In this document: in pieces, positions 1 through 4,859 of the stretch
Layout of the letters: each line of letters opens with the position of its first letter
Position numbering within the stretch: the first letter of the stretch is position 1
Assembly (NCBI GenBank): GCA_002085305.1
Contig: NATJ01000048.1
Span: 1 to 8,184, forward strand
DNA from: Epsilonproteobacteria bacterium 4484_65
GTDB taxonomy: Bacteria > Campylobacterota > Campylobacteria > Campylobacterales > Sulfurovaceae
DNA: 8,184 nucleotides
Reading direction: 5' to 3'
Position numbers and translations under genes: made by a program
The notes under the pieces: generated by a model
Seen by the model: only the letters and a program-made list of their open reading frames with translations
What the model was told of the DNA's origin: nothing
The model's database searches: none

Positions 1-120
1 GAAGCAGGATTATCAAAAACATTTTTAATCCCTTATATAGATCATTATGTTATCAAAGCAGATACAGAGGCTAAAGAAGTTTACACAAAAGATGCTAAAG
101 ACATTTTAGAGGCTAGTTAA
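1..120 (+). CDS. rimM: RimM, 16S rRNA processing protein, C-terminal end (5' part outside window)
   Basis: This is the last 39 codons of a gene that enters from the left edge, reading EAGLSKTFLIPYIDHYV and ending in DAKDILEAS before TAA at 118-120. The motif KTFLIPY followed by a hydrophobic/acidic strand and a terminal stretch of the D-x-x-D-I-L type matches the end of the RimM PRC-barrel domain. RimM binds ribosomal protein S19 and helps 30S subunit maturation in the cytoplasm. The fragment alone would be weak evidence. Its position 5 bp upstream of trmD, in the conserved order rimM-trmD-rplS, makes the call firm. Nothing can be said about its start or promoter. Confidence 0.85.
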   Translation, partial: EAGLSKTFLIPYIDHYVIKADTEAKEVYTKDAKDILEAS

Positions 121-125
121 TCCTT

Positions 126-620
126 ATGCGTTTCTCCTTCGTTACCCTTTTCCCTAACCTTATCAAAGGATACTTCTCAGAAAGTATCTTAAAACGTGCT
201 ATCGAAGATGAGAAAATGTCTATTGATTTTTATAATCCACGTGATTTTACGACCGATAAACATAACCGTGTAGATGCACCCATGATTGGTGGAGGTGCCG
301 GTATGCTTATGACGCCACAACCTTTAATGGATACATTAAAAAAGGTAAGAGAAGTCTCACCTAATGCGCACGTTGTGTTTCTCTCTCCTGTAGCAAAACC
401 GTTTACGCAAAATGATGCAAAACGTTTAGCCAAAAAAGAGCATGTAGTGTTTGTCAGTGGACGCTATGAAGGTATAGATGAACGGGTGATAGAAGCTCAG
501 GCAGATGAACTTTTTTCTATAGGAGATTTCATCTTAACAGGGGGAGAATTAGCCAGTATGGTGGTGTGTGATGCTATTGCCAGAAACGTTGACGGAGTGC
601 TTGGAAAAAGGTACAGGTAG
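126..620 (+). CDS. trmD: TrmD, tRNA (guanine37-N1)-methyltransferase, truncated at the C-terminus
   Basis: TrmD is a SPOUT-class enzyme that uses S-adenosylmethionine to make m1G37 in tRNAs and so prevents +1 frameshifting. The N-terminus ([12 protein letters not shown]), the GGGAGMLM loop (residues about 56-63) and the knot motifs GRYEGIDER (about 112-120) and [12 protein letters not shown] (about 132-143) are all typical. The genuine TrmD sequence stops at ...RNVDGVLG (codon 160, base 605). The last four residues, KRYR, come from rplS DNA read in another frame, and translation stops at 618-620. Family members are about 225-250 residues, so the C-terminal domain is missing. That domain carries the catalytic Asp equivalent to Asp169 of E. 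coli, so the product should be inactive. The ATG at 126 lies 5 bp after the rimM stop and has only a weak ribosome-binding site (GAGG at 109-112). The identity is certain. Whether the truncation is biological or an assembly error is open. Confidence 0.93.
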   Translation: MRFSFVTLFPNLIKGYFSESILKRAIEDEKMSIDFYNPRDFTTDKHNRVDAPMIGGGAGMLMTPQPLMDTLKKVREVSPNAHVVFLSPVAKPFTQNDAKRLAKKEHVVFVSGRYEGIDERVIEAQADELFSIGDFILTGGELASMVVCDAIARNVDGVLGKRYR

Positions 621-804
621 AACATTCATGGTAAGAAAAATGGGTGCTAACTCTGTTGGTGTTGAGAGAATCTTCCCACTTTACTCTGAGTCTATTGAAA
701 GTATTGAAGTACTTAGAAAAGGTAGAATTAGAAGAGCTAAATTGTTCTATCTTAGAGAGCTTAAAGGTAAAGCAGCGCGTATTAAAGAACTAAGAAGAAA
801 ATAG
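607..804 (+). CDS. rplS: Ribosomal protein L19, C-terminal fragment lacking its start
   Basis: The reading frame from 607 encodes the last 65 residues of bL19, with the hallmark stretches [18 protein letters not shown] and [12 protein letters not shown], then RRAKLFYLR and [11 protein letters not shown] before TAG. bL19 sits at the 30S/50S interface and is normally about 115-120 residues long, so some 50 N-terminal residues, the start codon and the usual trmD-rplS spacer are absent. Upstream in this frame the DNA is trmD read out of frame, open back to a GTG at 568. A fusion product is therefore formally possible, but its first 13 residues would be meaningless. An internal ATG at 628 exists but would give only 58 residues. 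The fragment is otherwise undamaged, with no internal stops or frameshifts, which fits a recent event or an artefact rather than gradual decay. Confidence 0.92.
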   Translation, partial: KGTGRTFMVRKMGANSVGVERIFPLYSESIESIEVLRKGRIRRAKLFYLRELKGKAARIKELRRK

Positions 805-810
805 TTCTTT
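784..810 (+). terminator. Perfect 9-bp hairpin over the rplS stop codon
   Basis: AAAGAACTA (784-792) and TAGTTCTTT (802-810) are perfect inverted repeats with a 9-nt A-rich loop, followed by CGTTCTATTTT. The stem is AT-rich and the T run is interrupted, so it is only a weak intrinsic-terminator candidate. It shares bases 798-810 with the larger palindrome that follows, so in RNA the two folds would exclude each other. Confidence 0.35.
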
Positions 811-941
811 CGTTCTATTTTACTTCATCTTCGGCTGAATGGGTTTTGCTCCGTTCGGTCACTTACTATAAGTAAGCTCCCTCTCTACACAAATCCCATT
901 CAACCAAATCTAAAGCAAACTAAAACGAAATAATCTATTTT
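798..941. repeat. Long imperfect palindrome (about 144 nt) after rplS
   Basis: Bases 798-848 pair with 890-941. The outermost pairs are 798-804 with 935-941 (7/7) and 808-814 with 924-930 (7/7), separated by a 3x4 internal loop. Over the 36-nt arms 808-843 and 895-930, 28 positions are complementary, ending in the unbroken TGAATGGG/CCCATTCA block. TTTG (845-848) with CAAA (890-893) extends this inward. The apical region contains its own hairpin, CTTACT-ATA-AGTAAG (862-876). The rplS stop codon (802-804) lies inside the left arm. No coding capacity is seen. It looks like a palindromic intergenic repeat, but repetition cannot be shown from one copy. It could also end transcription of the ribosomal block. 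Confidence 0.6.
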
Positions 942-972
942 GCAAGTAATCTCTACTTTTTAATTTAATCGC

Positions 973-978
973 TATAAT
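973..978 (+). promoter_or_regulatory. -10 box upstream of the membrane-protein gene pair
   Basis: TATAAT lies 31 bp ahead of the ATG at 1010, inside T-rich DNA (953-970) of the kind that replaces a -35 box at sigma-70 promoters in this phylum. No good TTGACA is found 16-18 bp upstream. The predicted start site is near 985, leaving a short leader with a modest ribosome-binding site (AGGAT, 996-1000). Confidence 0.5.
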
Positions 979-1009
979 ACTTTTAAAAATTATTTAGGAT
1001 ACCTCCGTC

Positions 1010-1324
1010 ATGTTATCAGCTATAAAAAACCGCTTGACATCACTTCTGCAACTCATACTGGTCATTATCTATATTATCTTCGAAGAGTTGATCTGGGAAG
1101 GGATAGCCAAGCCTATTTATGAGTTTGTTCACTCTCTTAAAATTTTACAAAAAGTAGAAGTTAAACTTCATAGTGTGAATGCTTCTGTGATATTGGTTAT
1201 TTTTGTTCTTTTGCTTAGTATAGTGGAGGCTTTGGGGATATATGCCGGTATCCTTTTTGTCAGTGGTCAAGTAGTATTGGGTATGTCACTCTATCTCTCT
1301 AAAATACCTATTAAAATCACGTGA
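1010..1324 (+). CDS. Membrane protein of unknown function, first part of a frameshifted gene
   Basis: I do not recognise a named family with certainty. The 104-residue product has a hydrophobic stretch at about 12-29 (containing LILVIIYIIFEELIW) and a longer one at about 58-97 that can form one or two membrane helices. A soluble loop of roughly 25 residues (AKPIYEFVHSLKILQKVEV) lies between them. It ends abruptly with KIPIKIT at a TGA (1322-1324). The frame beginning around 1311 continues with a highly basic, protein-like sequence, described in the next entry. Removing one A from the AAAA run at 1313-1316 would join the two into a 156-residue protein. A short out-of-frame deletion at the same place would look identical. 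The ATG at 1010 has a promoter and an AGGAT site upstream and is the only sensible start. The next gene starts directly after the reconstructed end, suggesting an operon. Confidence 0.7.
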   Translation: MLSAIKNRLTSLLQLILVIIYIIFEELIWEGIAKPIYEFVHSLKILQKVEVKLHSVNASVILVIFVLLLSIVEALGIYAGILFVSGQVVLGMSLYLSKIPIKIT

Positions 1325-1481
1325 GATCTATATACAAACCATGGAGCGTTTGGCTACAGTAAAAGCAAATATCAAAAAAAGTCTTAAAGCTTTAAAGGCA
1401 AAATACTTTGCAAAAGAGAGTCCCTTTATAATAAAGATCAAACACCTCTACAAAACGGTGAAAGAGTCACTTAGTAAGTAG
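1311..1481 (+). pseudogene. Second part of the frameshifted membrane-protein gene (basic C-terminal tail)
   Basis: Read from 1311, this frame gives LKSREIYIQTMERL and then a lysine-rich amphipathic tail ending ...KHLYKTVKESLSK at TAG (1479-1481). The composition (Lys-heavy, heptad-like Leu/Ile/Ala) resembles a cytoplasmic tail following membrane helices rather than random translation. It has an ATG at 1341 that could give a free 46-residue peptide, but no ribosome-binding site precedes it. It is best read as the continuation of the gene starting at 1010. The stop overlaps the GTG that begins the next open frame by one base, the tight spacing expected of an intact two-gene operon. The function is unknown. 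Confidence 0.6.
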
Positions 1482-1483
1482 TG

Positions 1484-2413
1484 ATGATGAAAAATAGACC
1501 ATTATGGTTTTGGGTTGTTCCCTTAGTCCTTATTAGCAGCATTGTTGTACTTTTCAGTATAGAAGAGAGTCGAACGTTTCTTGTTGCTTTGCTTCTTCGT
1601 ATGGTACTTTTTGTAAAAAAGAATATTCTTACCCTTTTAGCTGCTTTTTTTCTGGTAAAAGGAAAATTTGTTTTAAAGCTTTTTTTGAAAAAAATACTTT
1701 TACTTTCTGCTACAGGTTTGGGTAAACGATATATGATCGAACGTATATTTACACCCAATTTTAAAATACATTTCCTTGATCATCTTAATGATGATATCAA
1801 ACGATTGATCCAGCATGCAAAAGAGAATTTTTATAGCTTTACTTTAGTAAAAAAGATCATTACGGTATTTACATTTATAGGTTCACTTGGTTTTGTGGGT
1901 AAGTTTATGGGTGGTATGCTTGCTGTGAAAGTTTTTGTTGCCAAAGTCTGGAGTTTCCTGCTTGTTATTTTTTTAAAGGTGGGTACAGCAGTTGTTTACT
2001 TCTTCACAGATTATCTATGGGGAAGCTGGTTGGCACCTGTTGTAGAGGTAGTCATTTTCTCCTGGTTACTCTCCTGGATGGAAAAAGTTCCTTTTTTAAA
2101 CAGGGGGCTTCGTAAGATCTATGCTTTTTTACTATCGATCTTTGGATGGATGGAATATTATATAGAAAAGGTATTGCATATCCCTCTCAAACGTATTTTA
2201 AAGTGGTCAGTTAAGAAGATACAGTCTGCTATTCACAACTTTATAGGGTATGAGCGTGTTTCACTTTTTAAACGCTTGAAAGAGGTGCGAGAGTTAAATC
2301 CCAATAGTCATACAAAACTGATGAAAAAACGTAAAGAGAGTAAAAAGAAAGAGAAAAGTTATCTCTCTTCAAGAGATAGATTAAAGCTAAAAAGAGAACT
2401 AAGAGTCTCTTAA
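1484..2413 (+). CDS. Polytopic membrane protein with basic C-terminal tail, function unknown
   Basis: No family is recognised. The product (about 309 residues) has hydrophobic segments at roughly 7-27, 32-60, 122-147, 153-177 and 182-198, and a weaker one near 205-225, so five or six membrane helices. The last 80 residues are soluble and very basic (stretches such as KKRKESKKKEKS), predicted cytoplasmic by the positive-inside rule. No enzyme motif, metal site or transporter signature is visible. Three start codons follow each other: GTG 1481, ATG 1484 and ATG 1487. None has a strong ribosome-binding site, so translation is probably coupled to the upstream gene, whose stop is at 1479-1481. The two genes share aromatic/Lys-rich composition and probably work together. 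The gene converges on smpB, and the two stop codons overlap (2410-2413) with no room for a separate terminator. Confidence 0.75.
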   Translation: MMKNRPLWFWVVPLVLISSIVVLFSIEESRTFLVALLLRMVLFVKKNILTLLAAFFLVKGKFVLKLFLKKILLLSATGLGKRYMIERIFTPNFKIHFLDHLNDDIKRLIQHAKENFYSFTLVKKIITVFTFIGSLGFVGKFMGGMLAVKVFVAKVWSFLLVIFLKVGTAVVYFFTDYLWGSWLAPVVEVVIFSWLLSWMEKVPFLNRGLRKIYAFLLSIFGWMEYYIEKVLHIPLKRILKWSVKKIQSAIHNFIGYERVSLFKRLKEVRELNPNSHTKLMKKRKESKKKEKSYLSSRDRLKLKRELRVS

Positions 2414-2871
2414 TAAGACCTGTTTTTCATCGCTTGGCTTGCTTCACGATCAAGTGTTTTTGCTTTCATGTCTGCACGTTTATCATGTAGCTTTTTCCCT
2501 TTAGCGATGGCGATGCTTACTTTGGCAATATTGCGTTCATTAAAGTAGATCATCAAAGGTACTATAGTTAGCCCATCTTTATGTACTTTGACATAGAGTT
2601 TTTCCAGCTGTTTTTTGTGTAGAAGCAGTTTTCTTGGACTTCGTGTATCTGGTGTATAATGTTTATGGGCAGTTTCAAGGTGTGCGATATGTGCATTCAT
2701 AAGATGCAGTTCACCTTGAATAAAACGACAAAAAGCATCTGCAAGATTGGCACGTTTCGCACGCAGTGCTTTTACTTCGGCACCAGAGAGTACGATGCCT
2801 GCTTCAAACTTTTCAAGTATCTCATAATCATGTCTGGCTTTTTTATTTTGAGCGACGATATTAATACCCAA
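2410..2871 (-). CDS. smpB: SmpB, tmRNA-binding protein
   Basis: SmpB binds the tRNA-like part of tmRNA (SsrA) and delivers it to stalled ribosomes for trans-translation, so that broken mRNAs are released and their products tagged for proteolysis. The 153-residue protein is full length and shows the family signatures in order: NKKARHDYEI (about 9-18), FEAGIVLSGAEVKALRAKRANL (about 22-43), PRKLLLHKKQLEKL (about 79-92), and the C-terminal KGKKLHDKR block (about 125-133) with a tail that enters the mRNA channel. The start is a TTG at 2869-2871. No upstream in-frame ATG exists before a stop at 2881-2883, and a strong AAAGGA ribosome-binding site (2877-2882) sits 5 bp away. It is divergent from truC across a 48-bp shared promoter region. 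In Helicobacter pylori, csrA-ispE-smpB are adjacent (recalled). Here ispE lies 4.8 kb away in the same orientation. Confidence 0.96.
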   Translation of the reverse strand: MGINIVAQNKKARHDYEILEKFEAGIVLSGAEVKALRAKRANLADAFCRFIQGELHLMNAHIAHLETAHKHYTPDTRSPRKLLLHKKQLEKLYVKVHKDGLTIVPLMIYFNERNIAKVSIAIAKGKKLHDKRADMKAKTLDREASQAMKNRSY

Positions 2872-2876
2872 ATTAG

Positions 2877-2882
2877 TCCTTT
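2877..2882 (-). promoter_or_regulatory. smpB ribosome-binding site supporting a TTG start
   Basis: On the minus strand AAAGGA lies 5 nt before TTG (2871-2869). It fixes the unusual start codon, because no ATG or GTG lies in frame nearby and the frame is closed at 2881-2883. Confidence 0.6.
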
Positions 2883-2899
2883 AGTCTATATTTTCTAGA

Positions 2900-2914
2900 A
2901 TTATATCATATAAT
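2900..2914. promoter_or_regulatory. Symmetric bidirectional promoter core between smpB and truC
   Basis: ATTATATCATATAAT is a perfect palindrome around C2907. Its two halves are a -10 box for each strand: TATAAT at 2909-2914 facing truC and TATAAT at 2905-2900 facing smpB. The smpB transcript would start near 2893, giving a short leader with a ribosome-binding site. The truC transcript would start at about 2920-2921, essentially at its ATG. No clear -35 boxes are seen. Confidence 0.5.
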
Positions 2915-2919
2915 TTGCT

Positions 2920-3666
2920 ATGGATAATACAGAGATAACACCTTTAGAAATACTTTATCAGGATGACTGCATCGTAGCTATCAATAAGCCATCAGGCTTA
3001 CTTGTACATAAGTCTCCAATTGACCGTCATGAAACCCAGTTTGCATTGCAGATGGTACGTGACCAGATAGGACAATATGTCTATCCTATACACCGTTTAG
3101 ATAAACCTACTTCAGGTGTACTGCTTTTTGCTTTGAGTGCAGAAATACTTAAAATGATGTTTTTGCTTTTTCGTTCCCGTGATGTACAAAAAGAGTACAT
3201 TGCCATTGTACGTGGATATACACATGAAGAGGATCTCATAGATTACCCGTTAAAACAGATGCTAGATACCAAAGAACAAAAAAAACTGGGTATTACCAAA
3301 GAAGCACAAGAGGCTCAAACCCACTATGAGTGTTTGGCTACAGTAGAGTTACCCTATGCAGTGAGCCGTTATCCAGTTGCGCGTTATTCACTTGTGAAGT
3401 TGTTACCTAAGACAGGAAGAAAACATCAACTCAGACGACATATGAAACATATCTTTCATCCTATTGTAGGTGATACTAAACATGGCAGAGGAGAACATAA
3501 TCAGCTTTTTAGAGAGAAATTTGAGTGTCATAGGCTCTTGTTGCATTCTCATAGAGTCTCTTTTGTTCATCCTATAACAAAAGAATCAGTAGAAATAGAA
3601 GCATCAGTGGATAATACATTTGATGGGCTTTTTAAAATATTTGGATGGGATAGTATTAGTTATTAG
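2920..3666 (+). CDS. truC: TruC, tRNA pseudouridine-65 synthase
   Basis: This enzyme of the RluA/TruC family converts uridine to pseudouridine; E. coli TruC acts on U65 of tRNA. The 248-residue length agrees with the family. Visible are the N-terminal strand ILYQDDCIVAINKPSGLLVH (about 11-30), the catalytic motif HRLDKPTSGV with Asp61, and the TruC-type stretch LPKTGRKHQLRRHMKH (about 162-177) followed by HPIVGDTKHGRGEHN. The VRDQIGQ motif (46-52) and the final FGW are also shared with E. coli TruC as I recall it. There is no S4 domain, unlike RluC/RluD. The ATG at 2920 is the first in frame. It has no ribosome-binding site and sits only 6 bp after a -10 box, so the mRNA may be leaderless. 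A downstream VF530 gene starts 42 bp after its stop. Confidence 0.9.
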   Translation: MDNTEITPLEILYQDDCIVAINKPSGLLVHKSPIDRHETQFALQMVRDQIGQYVYPIHRLDKPTSGVLLFALSAEILKMMFLLFRSRDVQKEYIAIVRGYTHEEDLIDYPLKQMLDTKEQKKLGITKEAQEAQTHYECLATVELPYAVSRYPVARYSLVKLLPKTGRKHQLRRHMKHIFHPIVGDTKHGRGEHNQLFREKFECHRLLLHSHRVSFVHPITKESVEIEASVDNTFDGLFKIFGWDSISY

Positions 3667-3667
3667 A

Positions 3668-3690
3668 TATAATATATTCATAATATATTA
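3668..3690 (+). promoter_or_regulatory. -10 box and AT-only palindrome upstream of the VF530 gene
   Basis: TATAAT (3668-3673) follows the truC stop directly. It overlaps a perfect inverted repeat, TAATATATT-CAT-AATATATTA (3670-3690). The predicted start site (about 3680) would fall inside the repeat. It may be a promoter with an operator-like site, or just AT-rich spacer DNA. A weak ribosome-binding site (AAAGGT, around 3690) precedes the ATG at 3709. Confidence 0.35.
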
Positions 3691-3708
3691 AAGGTAAAGA
3701 TATAAACT

Positions 3709-3930
3709 ATGAGTGAAGAACACAAAAATAACCCCCTACACGGCATCAATTTAAAACAGATCATGAATGAATTGGTCGATAAATATGGCTGGGATGAGCT
3801 GGGACAACGAATTAATATCCGATGTTTCAACTATGACCCCTCCATAAACTCCTGTCTCAAATTCTTGAGAAAAACACCTTGGGCACGTACAAAAGTTGAA
3901 AATTTGTATATTGCTATGATTAAGAAATAG
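3709..3930 (+). CDS. VF530-family small DNA-binding protein (DUF2132)
   Basis: The 73-residue product matches the VF530 family from memory. It has the N-terminal NNPLHGI (7-13) and a helix ending in [14 protein letters not shown] (about 22-35). These are followed by the core IRCFNYDPS (37-45) and the diagnostic [13 protein letters not shown] (48-60), with KVENLYI near the end. The family is named after a Vibrio fischeri protein whose structure is a small helical fold, and it is annotated as DNA-binding. Its cellular role is not established. The full family domain is present with almost no extension, and nothing looks damaged. It sits 42 bp after truC in the same direction, with its own possible -10 box, so it may be read with truC or independently. 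Confidence 0.85.
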   Translation: MSEEHKNNPLHGINLKQIMNELVDKYGWDELGQRINIRCFNYDPSINSCLKFLRKTPWARTKVENLYIAMIKK

Positions 3931-3974
3931 ATTTCTCCAAACACTATTATAAAACAATCATATACTGCATTAAG

Positions 3975-4009
3975 TTTAATTATATTATAATTTAATTATA
4001 TGTGATCAC
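3975..4009 (+). promoter_or_regulatory. Probable nap operon promoter with repeated motif and GTGATCAC palindrome
   Basis: The 116-bp gap before napG holds TATAAT (3986-3991), flanked by an 11-bp direct repeat TTTAATTATAT at 3975-3985 and 3991-4001 (16-bp spacing). Just downstream is the 8-bp palindrome GTGATCAC (4002-4009), preceded by T to give TGTGA, one half-site of the CRP/FNR family. A complete CRP/FNR dyad is not present. A site at this position, over the start region, would suit a repressor better than an activator. The strong ribosome-binding site GAGGAGA (4034-4040) lies 6 bp before the napG ATG. Confidence 0.4.
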
Positions 4010-4046
4010 TCTGATCTAGGTTTTTTTAATACCGAGGAGAGTAAAA

Positions 4047-4859
4047 ATGGATATTCCTAACAGTAAAGAAAGAAGAGACTTTTTACAAAAAATGATGCAA
4101 GGCGTAGGGTATGGTGCACTGGGTATTATTGCCTGGAGTAGCTACTTGAGTCAGTCTCAGGCAAGGAACCTGACCTTAAGGCCTCCTGGTGCTCTTTTTG
4201 AGAAAGATTTTGTCAGGACATGTATTCGTTGCGGGATGTGTGTTGAAGCCTGCCCTTTTGATATACTTAAACTTGCCACCATCTCAGATCAAATCTCGAT
4301 CGGGACTCCCTATTTTACACCAAGAACTGAAGCCTGTCGTTTGTGTCCGGATATACCATGTGCATCAAGTTGTCCTACCCAGGCACTCGACCTAACATCA
4401 CTTATAAAAGAGAATAAACTCTCGATTAAGAGTGCACGAATGGGATTGGCAACGATCAATACCCAAACGTGTTTAGCTTACTTAGGGTTACAATGTACTA
4501 TGTGTGTACGTGCCTGTCCTTATCCTGATGAAGCTATATTTCTACACAATGAACGAAATACACGTACAGATATGCATGCTTTTTTAAAACCGGTGGTTAA
4601 CCCTGATTTCTGTACAGGATGTGGAATGTGCGAACATGCCTGTCCTACAACAGTAGCTTCCATAACCATATTACCACTGGCTATCTCAAAAGGGGATATC
4701 GGTTCACATTATGTTGTTGGTTGGAAAGAGGGCGATGAGTCTAGAATAGAGGACGATTCTACTGATGTGACACTGGAGAAAACCAAACGAAATGAAAAAA
4801 GTGTTATCGATAATCTTGATGATGTAGAAGGTATATTGAAAGGATTATATGATGAATAA
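4047..4859 (+). CDS. napG: NapG, Tat-exported iron-sulfur protein of the quinol-to-nitrate-reductase branch
   Basis: NapG with NapH carries electrons from menaquinol towards the periplasmic nitrate reductase NapAB. The 270-residue product starts with a twin-arginine signal: ERRDFLQ (8-14) and a hydrophobic stretch to about 34, with possible cleavage after SQSQA (39). Four [4Fe-4S] binding motifs follow: C59-C62-C65-C69P; C97-C100-C105-C109P; C142-C150-C153-C157P; and C189-C192-C195-C199P. The LRPPGA (44-49) and IGTPYF (85-90) stretches are typical of NapG. The C-terminal 50 residues are acidic and without cysteine. A strong GAGGAGA site fixes the start. The gene overlaps napH by 8-11 bp. The catalytic napA that usually comes first in this phylum (order napAGHBFLD, recalled) is not upstream. 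A NosG-like or other quinol dehydrogenase partner role is therefore a lesser alternative. Confidence 0.92.
   Translation: MDIPNSKERRDFLQKMMQGVGYGALGIIAWSSYLSQSQARNLTLRPPGALFEKDFVRTCIRCGMCVEACPFDILKLATISDQISIGTPYFTPRTEACRLCPDIPCASSCPTQALDLTSLIKENKLSIKSARMGLATINTQTCLAYLGLQCTMCVRACPYPDEAIFLHNERNTRTDMHAFLKPVVNPDFCTGCGMCEHACPTTVASITILPLAISKGDIGSHYVVGWKEGDESRIEDDSTDVTLEKTKRNEKSVIDNLDDVEGILKGLYDE

Noticed and set aside
568..804. A 78-residue open frame that appears to be a trmD-rplS fusion protein
   Set aside because: Its first 13 residues are trmD DNA read out of frame with no domain meaning, and no ribosome-binding site supports the GTG at 568. It is a by-product of the deletion junction, not a designed fusion or programmed frameshift.
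862..876. CTTACT-ATA-AGTAAG hairpin considered as a stand-alone terminator
   Set aside because: The stem is only 6 bp with no T run after it. It is better explained as the apical hairpin of the larger palindrome.
1471..1758. Minus-strand open frame of 95 codons opposite the polytopic membrane gene
   Set aside because: Its composition is a mirror of the Lys/Phe-rich gene on the plus strand. It has no start signal and no recognisable domain.
3931..4046. Intergenic DNA before napG considered as a riboswitch or small RNA
   Set aside because: It is AT-rich with simple repeats and a palindrome only. No conserved multi-stem structure or terminator/anti-terminator pair is visible.
4189..4395. Plus-strand open frame of 68 codons inside napG
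   Set aside because: It is read in another frame through the cysteine motifs of a certain gene and has no family features.
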